Below, piece after piece: positions 33,409 to 41,202 of a stretch of DNA of 64,000 nucleotides. The notes below the pieces were generated by a model. The model was not told the origin of the DNA. It did not search any database and saw only the letters and a list, made by a program, of their open reading frames with translations. Source of the DNA: Streptomyces sp. NBC_01275. Lineage in GTDB: Bacteria; Actinomycetota; Actinomycetes; Streptomycetales; Streptomycetaceae. The stretch's first letter is position 1. Each line of letters begins with the position of its first letter. The stretch covers positions 1 through 64,000 of the forward strand of contig NZ_JAPEOZ010000001.1 of the NCBI RefSeq assembly GCF_026340655.1, read 5' to 3'. The translations under genes and the position numbers were made by a program.

Positions 33409-34253
33409 AGCTCGCCAACCTCGCCGGCCGCCCCGTCGTCGTACGCGGGGACCGCGCCCTCGACATCGCGCACGCGAGCAAGGGAGCGATCGAGCCGCGC
33501 CTGGAGGTGCTCTGCGACCTCTCGCTCCACGACGAGCTGCGCGCCCTCGCCGAGCGCGCCGCCGAGGAGGACTGGAAGGCGTTCGATCCGCACGACCTGG
33601 GCCGCGTCGCCAAGCCGTACAAGGCCATCGGGGTGGCCCTGAACTACCGGGCGCACGCCGAGGAGTCCAACCTCCCCGTGCCGGACGAGCCGTCGGTGTT
33701 CGCCAAGTTCGCCTCGTCCGTGGTGGGACCGTACGACGCGATCGTCGTGGAGCCCCGGTACGACAAGGTCGACTACGAGGCGGAGCTCGTCGTGGTCATC
33801 GGCAGGGCCGGCAAGAACATCTCCGAGGCCGACGCCTGGTCCCACGTCGCGGGCGTCACCGCGGGTCAGGACGTCAGCGACCGCAAGGAGCAGTGGCGCA
33901 AGCCGATCAACCAGTTCACGCTGCCGAAGTCGTACGACACCTTCAGCCCGATCGGCCCCTACCTGGTGACGGTCGACGAGTTCGAGGACCCGGACGACAT
34001 CGAGGTGGCCGGCTGGGTCGACGACCTCGAGGTGCAGCGGGGCCGTACCTCCGACCTCATCTTCAGCGTGCCGGAGCTGGTGGCCTGGCTGTCGAAGCGG
34101 GTGACGTTCGAGCCGGGCGACCTGATCTTCACGGGCACCCCCGCGGGCTGCGGCGTCCGCCGCACTCCGCGGCTCTACCTGACCGAGGGTAAGGTCCTGC
34201 GGACCGAGGTCACGGGCGTCGGCACTATGGTCAATCCGGTCGTCGCCGGCTGA
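33405..34253 (+). CDS. Fumarylacetoacetate hydrolase (FAH) family enzyme
   Basis: 282 residues; ATG 33405 overlaps the previous stop. Typical FAH pattern: ALNYRAHAEESNLPVPDEP, then EAELVVVIG with metal-binding acidic residues, GVTAGQDVSDRK, and FEPGDLIFTGTPAGCG near the end. The family includes C-C bond hydrolases, 2-oxopent-4-enoate hydratases and 4-oxalocrotonate decarboxylases, all acting on 2-oxo acids after ring cleavage. Next to an extradiol dioxygenase it most likely processes a meta-cleavage product. The exact reaction cannot be read from sequence. Confidence 0.87.
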   Translation: MKLANLAGRPVVVRGDRALDIAHASKGAIEPRLEVLCDLSLHDELRALAERAAEEDWKAFDPHDLGRVAKPYKAIGVALNYRAHAEESNLPVPDEPSVFAKFASSVVGPYDAIVVEPRYDKVDYEAELVVVIGRAGKNISEADAWSHVAGVTAGQDVSDRKEQWRKPINQFTLPKSYDTFSPIGPYLVTVDEFEDPDDIEVAGWVDDLEVQRGRTSDLIFSVPELVAWLSKRVTFEPGDLIFTGTPAGCGVRRTPRLYLTEGKVLRTEVTGVGTMVNPVVAG

Positions 34254-34287
34254 CACGGTCCGGCCGGACCAGGAAGGGTGGGAGATC

Positions 34288-34875
34288 GTGACCGACACCG
34301 TGCGCGAGCCGGGGACCACGAGCGCGAGCCGGACCCGGGAGTTCTCGGAGCTGCTGCGCCACCACCATCGTGAGCTGGGCACGACCGACCCCCGGGACCT
34401 CGACGCGATCGAGATGGTCACCGACCTCACCCGTCTCGAAGCCCGCCTGACCAAGGACTTCGAGAAGCACGTCCACCGGCCGCTCGGCCTGACCTGGGCG
34501 GGCTTTCGCATCCTCAACGCCCTGTGGGCCTACGGCGGGCTCGCCCAGCAGGACATCGGGCGGGTCTCCGGCTCCACGCGCGCCAGCATCTCGAGCGCGC
34601 TGACGACCCTGGAGAAGAGCGGTCTCGTCACCCGCCGCCGCGTCGAGACCGACCGGCGACAGCTGATCGTCGACCTCACCCCGGAGGGCCGCGAGACGCT
34701 ACGGCGTGCCATCGAGGCCCAGACCGATCGCGAACGGGCCTGGACGGCGATCCTGCGCGACGACCAACTCGGTGAGCTGGTGCATCTGCTGCGTACGCTG
34801 GTCAACCAGGAAACCCCGGACGCCCCAGACGCCCCGAACGCCCTGAACGCTCCGGACGCCCCGGTCACGGACTGA
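34288..34875 (+). CDS. MarR-family transcriptional regulator
   Basis: 195 residues, GTG start behind GGGTGGGAG. Winged helix-turn-helix in LTWAGFRILNALW...LAQQDIGRVSGSTRASISSALTTLEKSGLVTRR, with the wing ETDRRQLIVDLTPEG. MarR proteins bind palindromes as dimers and usually release DNA when they bind a phenolic or other aromatic ligand. It is co-oriented with the FAH gene 34 bases upstream and probably controls the divergent promoter at 32727-32773 and perhaps the cupin promoter. The C-terminal tail is a degenerate repeat of (P/N)-(D/N)-A-P/L and is probably disordered. Confidence 0.9.
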   Translation: MTDTVREPGTTSASRTREFSELLRHHHRELGTTDPRDLDAIEMVTDLTRLEARLTKDFEKHVHRPLGLTWAGFRILNALWAYGGLAQQDIGRVSGSTRASISSALTTLEKSGLVTRRRVETDRRQLIVDLTPEGRETLRRAIEAQTDRERAWTAILRDDQLGELVHLLRTLVNQETPDAPDAPNALNAPDAPVTD

Positions 34876-34882
34876 CGGGACC

Positions 34883-34915
34883 GACTGGATCGACTGGATC
34901 GACTGGATCGACTGG
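34883..34915 (+). repeat. 9-bp tandem repeat (GACTGGATC, about 3.6 copies)
   Basis: Short direct repeat just behind the MarR stop codon and before the AT-richer promoter region of the cupin-P450 operon. It follows directly on the repetitive C-terminal codons of the MarR gene. Confidence 0.85.
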
Positions 34916-35034
34916 ACTGACGGAACCCGAATACCGTCAAAACTTTTACTGTCACACCTCTAACCTTTTCGGTGCTGAGCGCCTTACCGTCTCAGCCGCC
35001 CTCCATGCCGTCATGCTTCTCAAAGGAGAGAGCC

Positions 35035-35565
35035 ATGGTCCGTCGTGTCGTCACCGGTCTCAGCGCGAGCGGCAAGCCCGTGATCGTCAGCGACGGCGAG
35101 CCGCCGCGCACCCTGCAGTTCACCCACACCCCGGGTTTCGCCCGGTCCCTGGTGTGGAACACGGCCGCTCCCGCCGTCCCGTCGGCCGATCCGACGGCGT
35201 CCCTCACGTCCTTCGTGCCCGCTCCGGGAGAGACGGTCGCGCTGACCGTCACCTTCCCTCCGGCCGGCGTCTACGCCGACCCGAGCTGGGACCCCGCGGC
35301 CGCGGCCGCCGAGCAGCTTCAGGCCAGCCCCGGCCTCGCCGAGCTCTTCGAGCCCGACAACCCCGGCATGCACACCACGCCCACCGTCGACTACGGCGTC
35401 GTCCTGAGCGGCGAGATCGTGCTCGACCTCGACGGCGGCGAGACGGCGGTGCTGAGGCCCGGCGACCTGATCGTGCAGAACGCCACCCGGCACGCCTGGC
35501 GCAACAACGGCACCGAGCCCGCCACCGCGTTCTTCGTCCTGATCGGCGCCGGCGGCACATCATGA
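35035..35565 (+). CDS. Small cupin-domain protein
   Basis: 176 residues from ATG 35035, chosen for AAAGGAGAG upstream; an in-frame ATG at 34972 lacks a ribosome site. A single cupin barrel is centred on PTVDYGVVLSGEIVLDLDGGE and LRPGDLIVQNATRHAWRN, with His in GMHTTPT and RHAWRN as potential metal ligands. Such proteins often accompany aromatic-degradation operons as isomerases, dioxygenase-like enzymes or ligand sensors. It overlaps the P450 gene by 4 bases, so it is made in step with it. No specific reaction can be claimed. Confidence 0.8.
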   Translation: MVRRVVTGLSASGKPVIVSDGEPPRTLQFTHTPGFARSLVWNTAAPAVPSADPTASLTSFVPAPGETVALTVTFPPAGVYADPSWDPAAAAAEQLQASPGLAELFEPDNPGMHTTPTVDYGVVLSGEIVLDLDGGETAVLRPGDLIVQNATRHAWRNNGTEPATAFFVLIGAGGTS

Positions 35566-36761
35566 GCGTCCCGACGACGGCGGCCCCCGGCGCCCCGGTG
35601 GTCGACCTCGACCTCGCCGACCTGCGCCACGACCCCTACCCGGCCTACGCCGAGCTGCGCCGCACCGCGCCCCTTGCCTGGGTCCCGTCGGTCGGCCGGC
35701 ATCTGCTCACCCGCTACGACGACATCGTCCACGCCGAGAAGCTGCCCGAGGTGTTCAGCTCGCGGGAGGAGGGCTCGCTGCTGCTGCGCACCGTCGGCCC
35801 GAACCTGCTCCGCGAGGACGATCCGGAGCACCGGCGGCTGCGGGCCGCCGCGGAGCCGCCCACCCGCCCCCGCCAGGTCCGCGACCAGTGGGCCGGAGCC
35901 TTCGAGCGCACCGCGCACGAGCTGCTCGACCGGATCGCGGGGCGCGGCGAGGCCGACCTCATCGCCGACTTCGCCGAGCCGCTGGCGGCGGCCAACCTGG
36001 CCCTGGTCCTCGGTCTGCGCAACGCCGGCGCGGACGACGTCGCCGCCTGGTCGCGGGCCATGATGGACGGCAACAGCAACTACGCCGACGACCCCGACCT
36101 GTGGCTGCGCGCCGAGAGCGCGACCCGGGCCATCGAGGAGGCCGTGGCGGAGGCGGCCGCGATCGTCCGGCGCGAGCCCGACGGATCGGTGATCTCCTCC
36201 ATGGTCCACGCGGCCGAGCCGGTGTCCCTCGCCGAGATCCAGAACAACGTCAAGGTCATCATCGGCGGAGGCGTCAACGAGCCGCGCGACGTCTTCGGCG
36301 TGGGCGCCTGGGCGCTGCTGCGCCGCCCGGACGTGCTGGACCGGGTGCTGGGCGATCCGGGGAGCTGGAAGCGGGTGTTCGAGGAGACCGCCCGCTGGGT
36401 CTCGCCGATCGGCATGTATCCGCGTCAGCTCACCCGGGACCACGAGATCGCCGGCGTGACCCTGCCGGCCGGGAGCCGCGTCGCGCTCGTGATCGCGTCG
36501 GGCAACCGGGACGAGTCGGTGTTCGAGCGGCCCGACGAGTTCGACGTCGACCGCCCCCACCGACCGCATCTCGCCTTCGGCGGCGGCCCGCACTTCTGCA
36601 TGGGCGCATGGGTCGCGCGCCATGAGGTCAGCGCCCTGGCCTGGCCCCTCGTCTTCGGCCGCCTCAAGGGACTGCGCCCGGCCGACAGCCCACAGGACCG
36701 CCTGGAGGGCTGGGTGTTCCGGGGCCTCACCTCGCTGAACGTCACCTGGCACACCGCCTGA
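35562..36761 (+). CDS. Cytochrome P450 with unusual I-helix (GGGVNEP)
   Basis: 399 residues. Heme ligand Cys346 in FGGGPHFCMGAW; ExxR in EETARWVSP. The oxygen-activating I-helix motif is GGGVNEP (235-241) instead of (A/G)GxDT, so the acid-alcohol pair is Asn-Glu. The C-terminal WVFRGLTSLNVTW and the E-P turn in the I-helix recall the CYP255 aromatic O-demethylases (GcoA), which also lack the Thr. It is a soluble class I P450, with its [2Fe-2S] ferredoxin and reductase encoded next door. A role in hydroxylating or O-demethylating the substrate before ring cleavage is inferred. Confidence 0.92.
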   Translation: MSVPTTAAPGAPVVDLDLADLRHDPYPAYAELRRTAPLAWVPSVGRHLLTRYDDIVHAEKLPEVFSSREEGSLLLRTVGPNLLREDDPEHRRLRAAAEPPTRPRQVRDQWAGAFERTAHELLDRIAGRGEADLIADFAEPLAAANLALVLGLRNAGADDVAAWSRAMMDGNSNYADDPDLWLRAESATRAIEEAVAEAAAIVRREPDGSVISSMVHAAEPVSLAEIQNNVKVIIGGGVNEPRDVFGVGAWALLRRPDVLDRVLGDPGSWKRVFEETARWVSPIGMYPRQLTRDHEIAGVTLPAGSRVALVIASGNRDESVFERPDEFDVDRPHRPHLAFGGGPHFCMGAWVARHEVSALAWPLVFGRLKGLRPADSPQDRLEGWVFRGLTSLNVTWHTA

Positions 36762-36784
36762 GCCGTCCCCATCGGGAGGACTTC

Positions 36785-37108
36785 ATGCCCATCGTCATCT
36801 TCGAGTTGCCCGACGGGACCCAACGCAAGGTCAGCGCCGCGCCTGGGACCGTGCTCATGCAGGCGGCCGTGTCGAACGGCGTCGAGGGCATCGTCGCCGA
36901 GTGCGGAGGCAACGCCTCCTGCGCCACCTGCCATGTCTACGTCGACGACCGGCACACCGCACGGGTGGGTCCGCCCAACGACGTCGAGGACGAGATGCTG
37001 GACTTCACCGCCGCCGAACGCCGGCCCACCAGCCGGCTCAGCTGCCAGATCGGGCTCTCCGACGAGCTCGACGGACTGATCGTGCATGTGCCCGAGGAGC
37101 AGGTATGA
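36785..37108 (+). CDS. [2Fe-2S] ferredoxin, putidaredoxin type
   Basis: 107 residues with cluster ligands Cys40, Cys46, Cys49 (ECGGNASCATCHVY) and Cys87 (RLSCQIG), the adrenodoxin/putidaredoxin spacing. ATG behind GGGAGGA. It carries electrons from the reductase encoded immediately downstream to the P450 encoded upstream. Its stop overlaps the reductase start (ATGA). Confidence 0.94.
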   Translation: MPIVIFELPDGTQRKVSAAPGTVLMQAAVSNGVEGIVAECGGNASCATCHVYVDDRHTARVGPPNDVEDEMLDFTAAERRPTSRLSCQIGLSDELDGLIVHVPEEQV

Positions 37109-38382
37109 CGAGCACACGCACGGACCCCAGCACGAACCCGAGCACGAGCGCGGCGGGTGTGGTCGTCGTCGGCGGCGGACAGGCCGGGTTCAGCGTCGTC
37201 TCGGCGCTGCGCTCGGCCGGGTACGACGGCCCGGTCACCGTCTTCGCCGACGAGCCGCACCTCCCCTACCAGCGGCCGCCGCTGTCCAAGAAGGCCCACA
37301 CCGACCGGGACGGCGTCCGCGTCGACCTGGTGCCGGAGTCCTTCTACCGCGAGCGGGACATCGGCCTGCGGCTCGGCGACGCCGTGACCGCGATCGACAC
37401 CGCCGCCCGCACCGCGACCACCGGCCAGGGCCTGCGCGTCCCCTACGACCATCTCGTCCTGGCGACCGGCGCGCGCAACCGCCCGCTGCCCGTCCCCGGC
37501 GCCGAACTGGCCGGCGTGCACGGGCTGCGCTCCCTCGACGACGCCCTCGCGATCGGCCGGGCGCTGACGACCGCCCGGGACGTGGTCGTCGTCGGCGGCG
37601 GATTCATCGGGCTGGAGCTGGCCCGGGTCGCCGTGGCCGGCGGGGCCCGCGTCACGGTGGTCGAACTGGCTGACCGGCTGCTGAGCCGGGCCGTCTCGCC
37701 CCAGCTGCAGGAGCACCTGCGGGAGCGACACGAGCGCAGCGGCGTCCGCATCCTCACCGGGACGGCCGTCCACGCGATCGAGGGCACGGACCGCGTGCGG
37801 CAGGTCGTCACGGACCGGGGCCCGCTCCCCGCCGACCTCGTCGTCTACGGCGTCGGCGCCGCCCCCCGGGACGAGCTGGCGCGGGCCGCCGGTCTGGCCG
37901 TGGACGACGGCGTGATCGTGGACGAACAGCTGCGGTCGATCACCGACCCGCGTGTCTGCGCCGTCGGCGACTGCGCCCGCCATCCCCATCCCCACGCGGA
38001 AGGGCTGGTCCGGCTGGAGTCCGTGCAGAACGCCGCCGACCAGGGGGCGCTGGTGGGCCGCCGGATCGCCGGCTCCCCGAGTCCGTACGCGAGCCTGCCG
38101 TGGTTCTGGAGCGACCAGGGCGACGTCAAACTGCAGATCGCCGGCCTGCGCGCGAACACCGACGAGGTACGCGTGGCGCCGGGCGACTCCCCGGAGCGAC
38201 TGGCCGCGTACGCCTTCCGCGACGACCGGCTGGTGGCCGTGGAGACGCTGAACTGGCCCGCGGAACACCTGGCCGCCCGTCGGCTGCTGGAACGCCGGAC
38301 GCCGGTCTCGGCGGCGGACCTCGCCGGGTCCACCCTCGGCGCCCTCGCCCGCGCCAGACGCGCCGCGGAGGTACGGACATGA
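37105..38382 (+). CDS. NAD(P)H:ferredoxin reductase, putidaredoxin-reductase type
   Basis: 425 residues. FAD-binding GVVVVGGGQAGFSVVSALRS at the N-terminus, ATGARNRPLPVPG, the NAD(P)-binding VVVVGGGFIGLELARVA with Glu at the end of the second strand (VVELADRLL, favouring NADH), and the FAD motif RVCAVGDCA. A C-terminal reductase domain has YASLPWFWSDQGDVKLQIAG, typical of BphA4/CamA. Completes a dedicated class I electron chain for the P450. Overlaps both neighbours by 4 bases. Confidence 0.94.
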   Translation: MTSTRTDPSTNPSTSAAGVVVVGGGQAGFSVVSALRSAGYDGPVTVFADEPHLPYQRPPLSKKAHTDRDGVRVDLVPESFYRERDIGLRLGDAVTAIDTAARTATTGQGLRVPYDHLVLATGARNRPLPVPGAELAGVHGLRSLDDALAIGRALTTARDVVVVGGGFIGLELARVAVAGGARVTVVELADRLLSRAVSPQLQEHLRERHERSGVRILTGTAVHAIEGTDRVRQVVTDRGPLPADLVVYGVGAAPRDELARAAGLAVDDGVIVDEQLRSITDPRVCAVGDCARHPHPHAEGLVRLESVQNAADQGALVGRRIAGSPSPYASLPWFWSDQGDVKLQIAGLRANTDEVRVAPGDSPERLAAYAFRDDRLVAVETLNWPAEHLAARRLLERRTPVSAADLAGSTLGALARARRAAEVRT

Positions 38383-39866
38383 CGGCGACCCCCGCGTCGA
38401 GGGACACGTGGTTCGGCGCTCACCTCGTGGCGAGCGCGGCCGAGGTCGGCTCCCGGGTCGCCCTGGTCTTCACGGACCGGTCCTGGACCTATGCCGAGCT
38501 GGACCTGGCCATCCGGCGCACCGTCGCCCGCCTCGACAAGTTCGGGGTGCGCAGGGGCGATCGCGTCGTGATGCAGGGGACCGCCCGGCCGGAGGCCCTC
38601 ATCACCCTGTTCGCGGTGACGAGGATGGGGGCCGTCCTCGTACCCGTCCATCCGCAGGTGACCGGCGGCGAGCTGGCGGTCGTCTGCGAGGAGACGCAGC
38701 CGCGGGCCGTGGTCGCGGACGACGGGTTCCCCGCGAGCCGGCCGGCCGACGGGTCCTGCTTCCGGCTGGCCTGGGACGACCTGCACCCCGGCGACGAGCC
38801 GTCCGCGCCCGCCGCCGAGCCCGACCCGCCGGCCGGCTCGGACGTCGCGGTCATCGCGTTCACCTCGGGCACCTCCGGGCGTCCCAAGGGCGTCGCGCTG
38901 ACGCACGACAACCTGCGCTGGAGCATGGTCAACGGGCTGGACCTGCTGCCCGTCGGCCCGGAGGACGTCGCCCTCGTCTCCACACCGCTGGCCCACGTCG
39001 CCGTACTGGGCGGGCTGCCGCAGTACACCTGGGCGCGGCGCGGGACGGTGGTGCTGGCCCCGCGGTTCGACCCGGACCTGTTCGTCGACCTCGTCCGCGA
39101 CCACCGGGTCACCTGCGCCTTCGCGGTGCCCGCCATGGCCGCCCTGCTGGTCCGCCATCCCCGCTTCGCGAGCGGCGGGCTGGACAGCCTGCGGTGGATC
39201 CTGTCCGGCGGCTCACCGGCCCAGACGGCGACCCGGGACCGGCTGCGCGAGCGGGGCGTCGCGGTGGTCGACTCCTACGGTCTGACGGAGACCAGCGCGG
39301 GAGTGACGTACTCGGCGCTCGACGCGGCCACCGCGGCCGGACGTTCCGTGCCGCATGTCGAGCTGCTGGTCGTGGACGGGACGGGGGCGCCCGCCCCGGT
39401 CGGCACGCCCGGCGAGATCTGGGTGCGCGGGCGGTCGGTGGCCTCCTCGTACTGGTCCGCCGCCGGCTCCCGGCCCGCCACGGACGCCGAGGGCTGGTTC
39501 CACACCGGGGACCGGGGCCGGATCGACGCGCAGGGCCTGCTCGAAGTCGTCGGGCGGGTCAAGGACACCATCATCACCGGCGGCGAGAACATCGACCCCG
39601 CCGAGGTCGAGAACGCGCTGGCCGACCTGCCGGGCGTCGTCGAGGTCGCGGTGTCCGGGACGCCGGACCCGATCTGGGGCGAGATCGTCACCGCCTTCCT
39701 CGTGGCCGACGTCGGCGAACCTACCCTGGACGACGTCCGCGGCCACCTCGACGGACGGCTCGCCCGGCACAAATGGCCCCGGCGTCTGTACGTCGTGCCC
39801 GCCCTGCCCCGCGGGGCGACCGGAAAACTCCAGCGCGCGCGGCTGACGACGCCGCTCGACGGCTGA
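38379..39866 (+). CDS. AMP-forming acyl/aryl-CoA ligase (ANL superfamily)
   Basis: 495 residues. P-loop-like AFTSGTSGRPKGV, YGLTETSAG, the hinge region GWFHTGDRGRIDAQG, IITGGENIDPAEVEN, and the C-terminal catalytic lysine in PRGATGKLQRARL. It activates a carboxylic acid as an acyl-adenylate and joins it to CoA. Start ATG 38379 overlaps the reductase stop, so it belongs to the P450 operon. Presumably it makes the CoA thioester used by the following dehydrogenases or by the PaaZ-type enzyme. Aromatic or fatty substrate cannot be told apart by eye. Confidence 0.9.
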   Translation: MTATPASRDTWFGAHLVASAAEVGSRVALVFTDRSWTYAELDLAIRRTVARLDKFGVRRGDRVVMQGTARPEALITLFAVTRMGAVLVPVHPQVTGGELAVVCEETQPRAVVADDGFPASRPADGSCFRLAWDDLHPGDEPSAPAAEPDPPAGSDVAVIAFTSGTSGRPKGVALTHDNLRWSMVNGLDLLPVGPEDVALVSTPLAHVAVLGGLPQYTWARRGTVVLAPRFDPDLFVDLVRDHRVTCAFAVPAMAALLVRHPRFASGGLDSLRWILSGGSPAQTATRDRLRERGVAVVDSYGLTETSAGVTYSALDAATAAGRSVPHVELLVVDGTGAPAPVGTPGEIWVRGRSVASSYWSAAGSRPATDAEGWFHTGDRGRIDAQGLLEVVGRVKDTIITGGENIDPAEVENALADLPGVVEVAVSGTPDPIWGEIVTAFLVADVGEPTLDDVRGHLDGRLARHKWPRRLYVVPALPRGATGKLQRARLTTPLDG

Positions 39867-39970
39867 CCCACGCACCCCACACCTCAGACACCCCGACTCC
39901 CAGGGACAGCACCGCCGTTGGCGCTGTCTCCCCCACCCGTACCCGGCCCACCCAAACCCGAGGAGACGCC

Positions 39971-41089
39971 ATGAGTGCGACCATGCGAGCCGCGCGGATG
40001 CACCACGTCGGCGAGCCGATGAGGATCGAGGAACTCCCCGTTCCCGAGCCCGGCCGCGGCGACGTCCGCGTGGCCGTCCACGCCGTCAACATCGTTCCGA
40101 ACCTCGCCAACATCCTGAACATGTGGACCACTTGGTTCCCGCACAGCCCCCTGCCCACCCTGCCGGCGATCTTCGGCCTCGACCCGGCCGGCGTCGTCGC
40201 GGCGGTCGGCGAGGGCGTCGAGGGCTTCGCGGTCGGCGACCGGGTGTACGTCAACCCGGGCCGCTCCTGCGGCTCCTGTCGCTCGTGCCGCGACAACGAC
40301 TCGATCAACTGCGCCAGTTACGCCTTCGCCGGGTACTTCGGCTTCTCCCCGACCGCCCTGAACCTGCTCGACCGCTACCAGGGCGGCCTCGCCGAGTACA
40401 TGGTGGCCCCGGCGTACAGCCTGGTGAAGCTGCCCGACTCGCTGTCCTTCGAGGCCGCCGCCCGCTTCGGCTACCTCGGCACGATGTACTCCGCCCTCCG
40501 CAAGGCCGGGGCGGGACCGGGCAAGACGATCCTGATCAACGGCATCAGCGGCACCCTGGGCATCGGCGCCGCGCTCCTCGCGCCCGCCCTCGGCCTGACC
40601 CATGTGTACGGCACCGGCCGGGACAAGGGTCTCCTGGACCAGGTCGGCAAGCTCGCCGACGGCCGGCTGCGGCTGCACTCCCTGGACGACGGCCCGCTCG
40701 ACGAGTGGATCCGCGAGGAGACCGACGGCTACGGCGCCGACATCTACATCGACGCGCTCGGCCCCGGCGCCCCGCACGAGACCTTCCGGGCCGGGATGCG
40801 GGCGATGGCGCGCGGCGGCATCGCGGTCAACATCGGCGCCGTCGCCGGTGATCTGCCGATCGACATCCACCGGATGATGGACCAGCAGCTGCGTCTGATC
40901 GGCTCGGCCTGGTTCACCTCCGGCGAGGGCCAGGCCCTGGCCGACCTGGCGGGGGCGGGCCTGCTGGACCTGGGCCCGCTGGAGCACCAGGTGTTCCCGC
41001 TGGAACAGGTCAACGACGCCATCGGCGGGATCGCCGAACGCAACGGCGGCTTCAGCAACTTCATCATCAGCCCGACGGCCACCGCGTAG
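39971..41089 (+). CDS. MDR-family zinc-type alcohol dehydrogenase/enoyl reductase-like
   Basis: 372 residues, ATG behind GAGGAGACG. Structural zinc site with four cysteines (SCGSCRSCRDNDSINC). The usual catalytic Cys after the first beta-barrel strand (GxCGTD) is replaced by VNIVPNLANI, so the catalytic zinc site looks incomplete. NAD(P) fold at NGISGTLGIGAALLA. The family includes cyclohexenecarbonyl-CoA-type and other CoA-linked alcohol dehydrogenases. Lack of the catalytic Cys points to a zinc-independent reductase or a diverged dehydrogenase. Third functional class of the island after ring attack and activation. Confidence 0.83.
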   Translation: MSATMRAARMHHVGEPMRIEELPVPEPGRGDVRVAVHAVNIVPNLANILNMWTTWFPHSPLPTLPAIFGLDPAGVVAAVGEGVEGFAVGDRVYVNPGRSCGSCRSCRDNDSINCASYAFAGYFGFSPTALNLLDRYQGGLAEYMVAPAYSLVKLPDSLSFEAAARFGYLGTMYSALRKAGAGPGKTILINGISGTLGIGAALLAPALGLTHVYGTGRDKGLLDQVGKLADGRLRLHSLDDGPLDEWIREETDGYGADIYIDALGPGAPHETFRAGMRAMARGGIAVNIGAVAGDLPIDIHRMMDQQLRLIGSAWFTSGEGQALADLAGAGLLDLGPLEHQVFPLEQVNDAIGGIAERNGGFSNFIISPTATA

Positions 41090-41202
41090 CGGGCTGCCGT
41101 CTCCCAGCCGGGGCCGTCGGCCTTACTCCCCTGACCGGCGGCCCCTCCCCTTCCCCTGTCCCCTCCCTGTCCCCCGCTCCGCTCCCGATCTCTGGAGTCC
41201 TG

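Noticed and set aside
34930..34965. Second MarR operator before the cupin gene (GTCAAAACTTTTAC region)
   Set aside because: The symmetry is imperfect and does not match the CTTGAC-G-GTCAAG site well enough to call.
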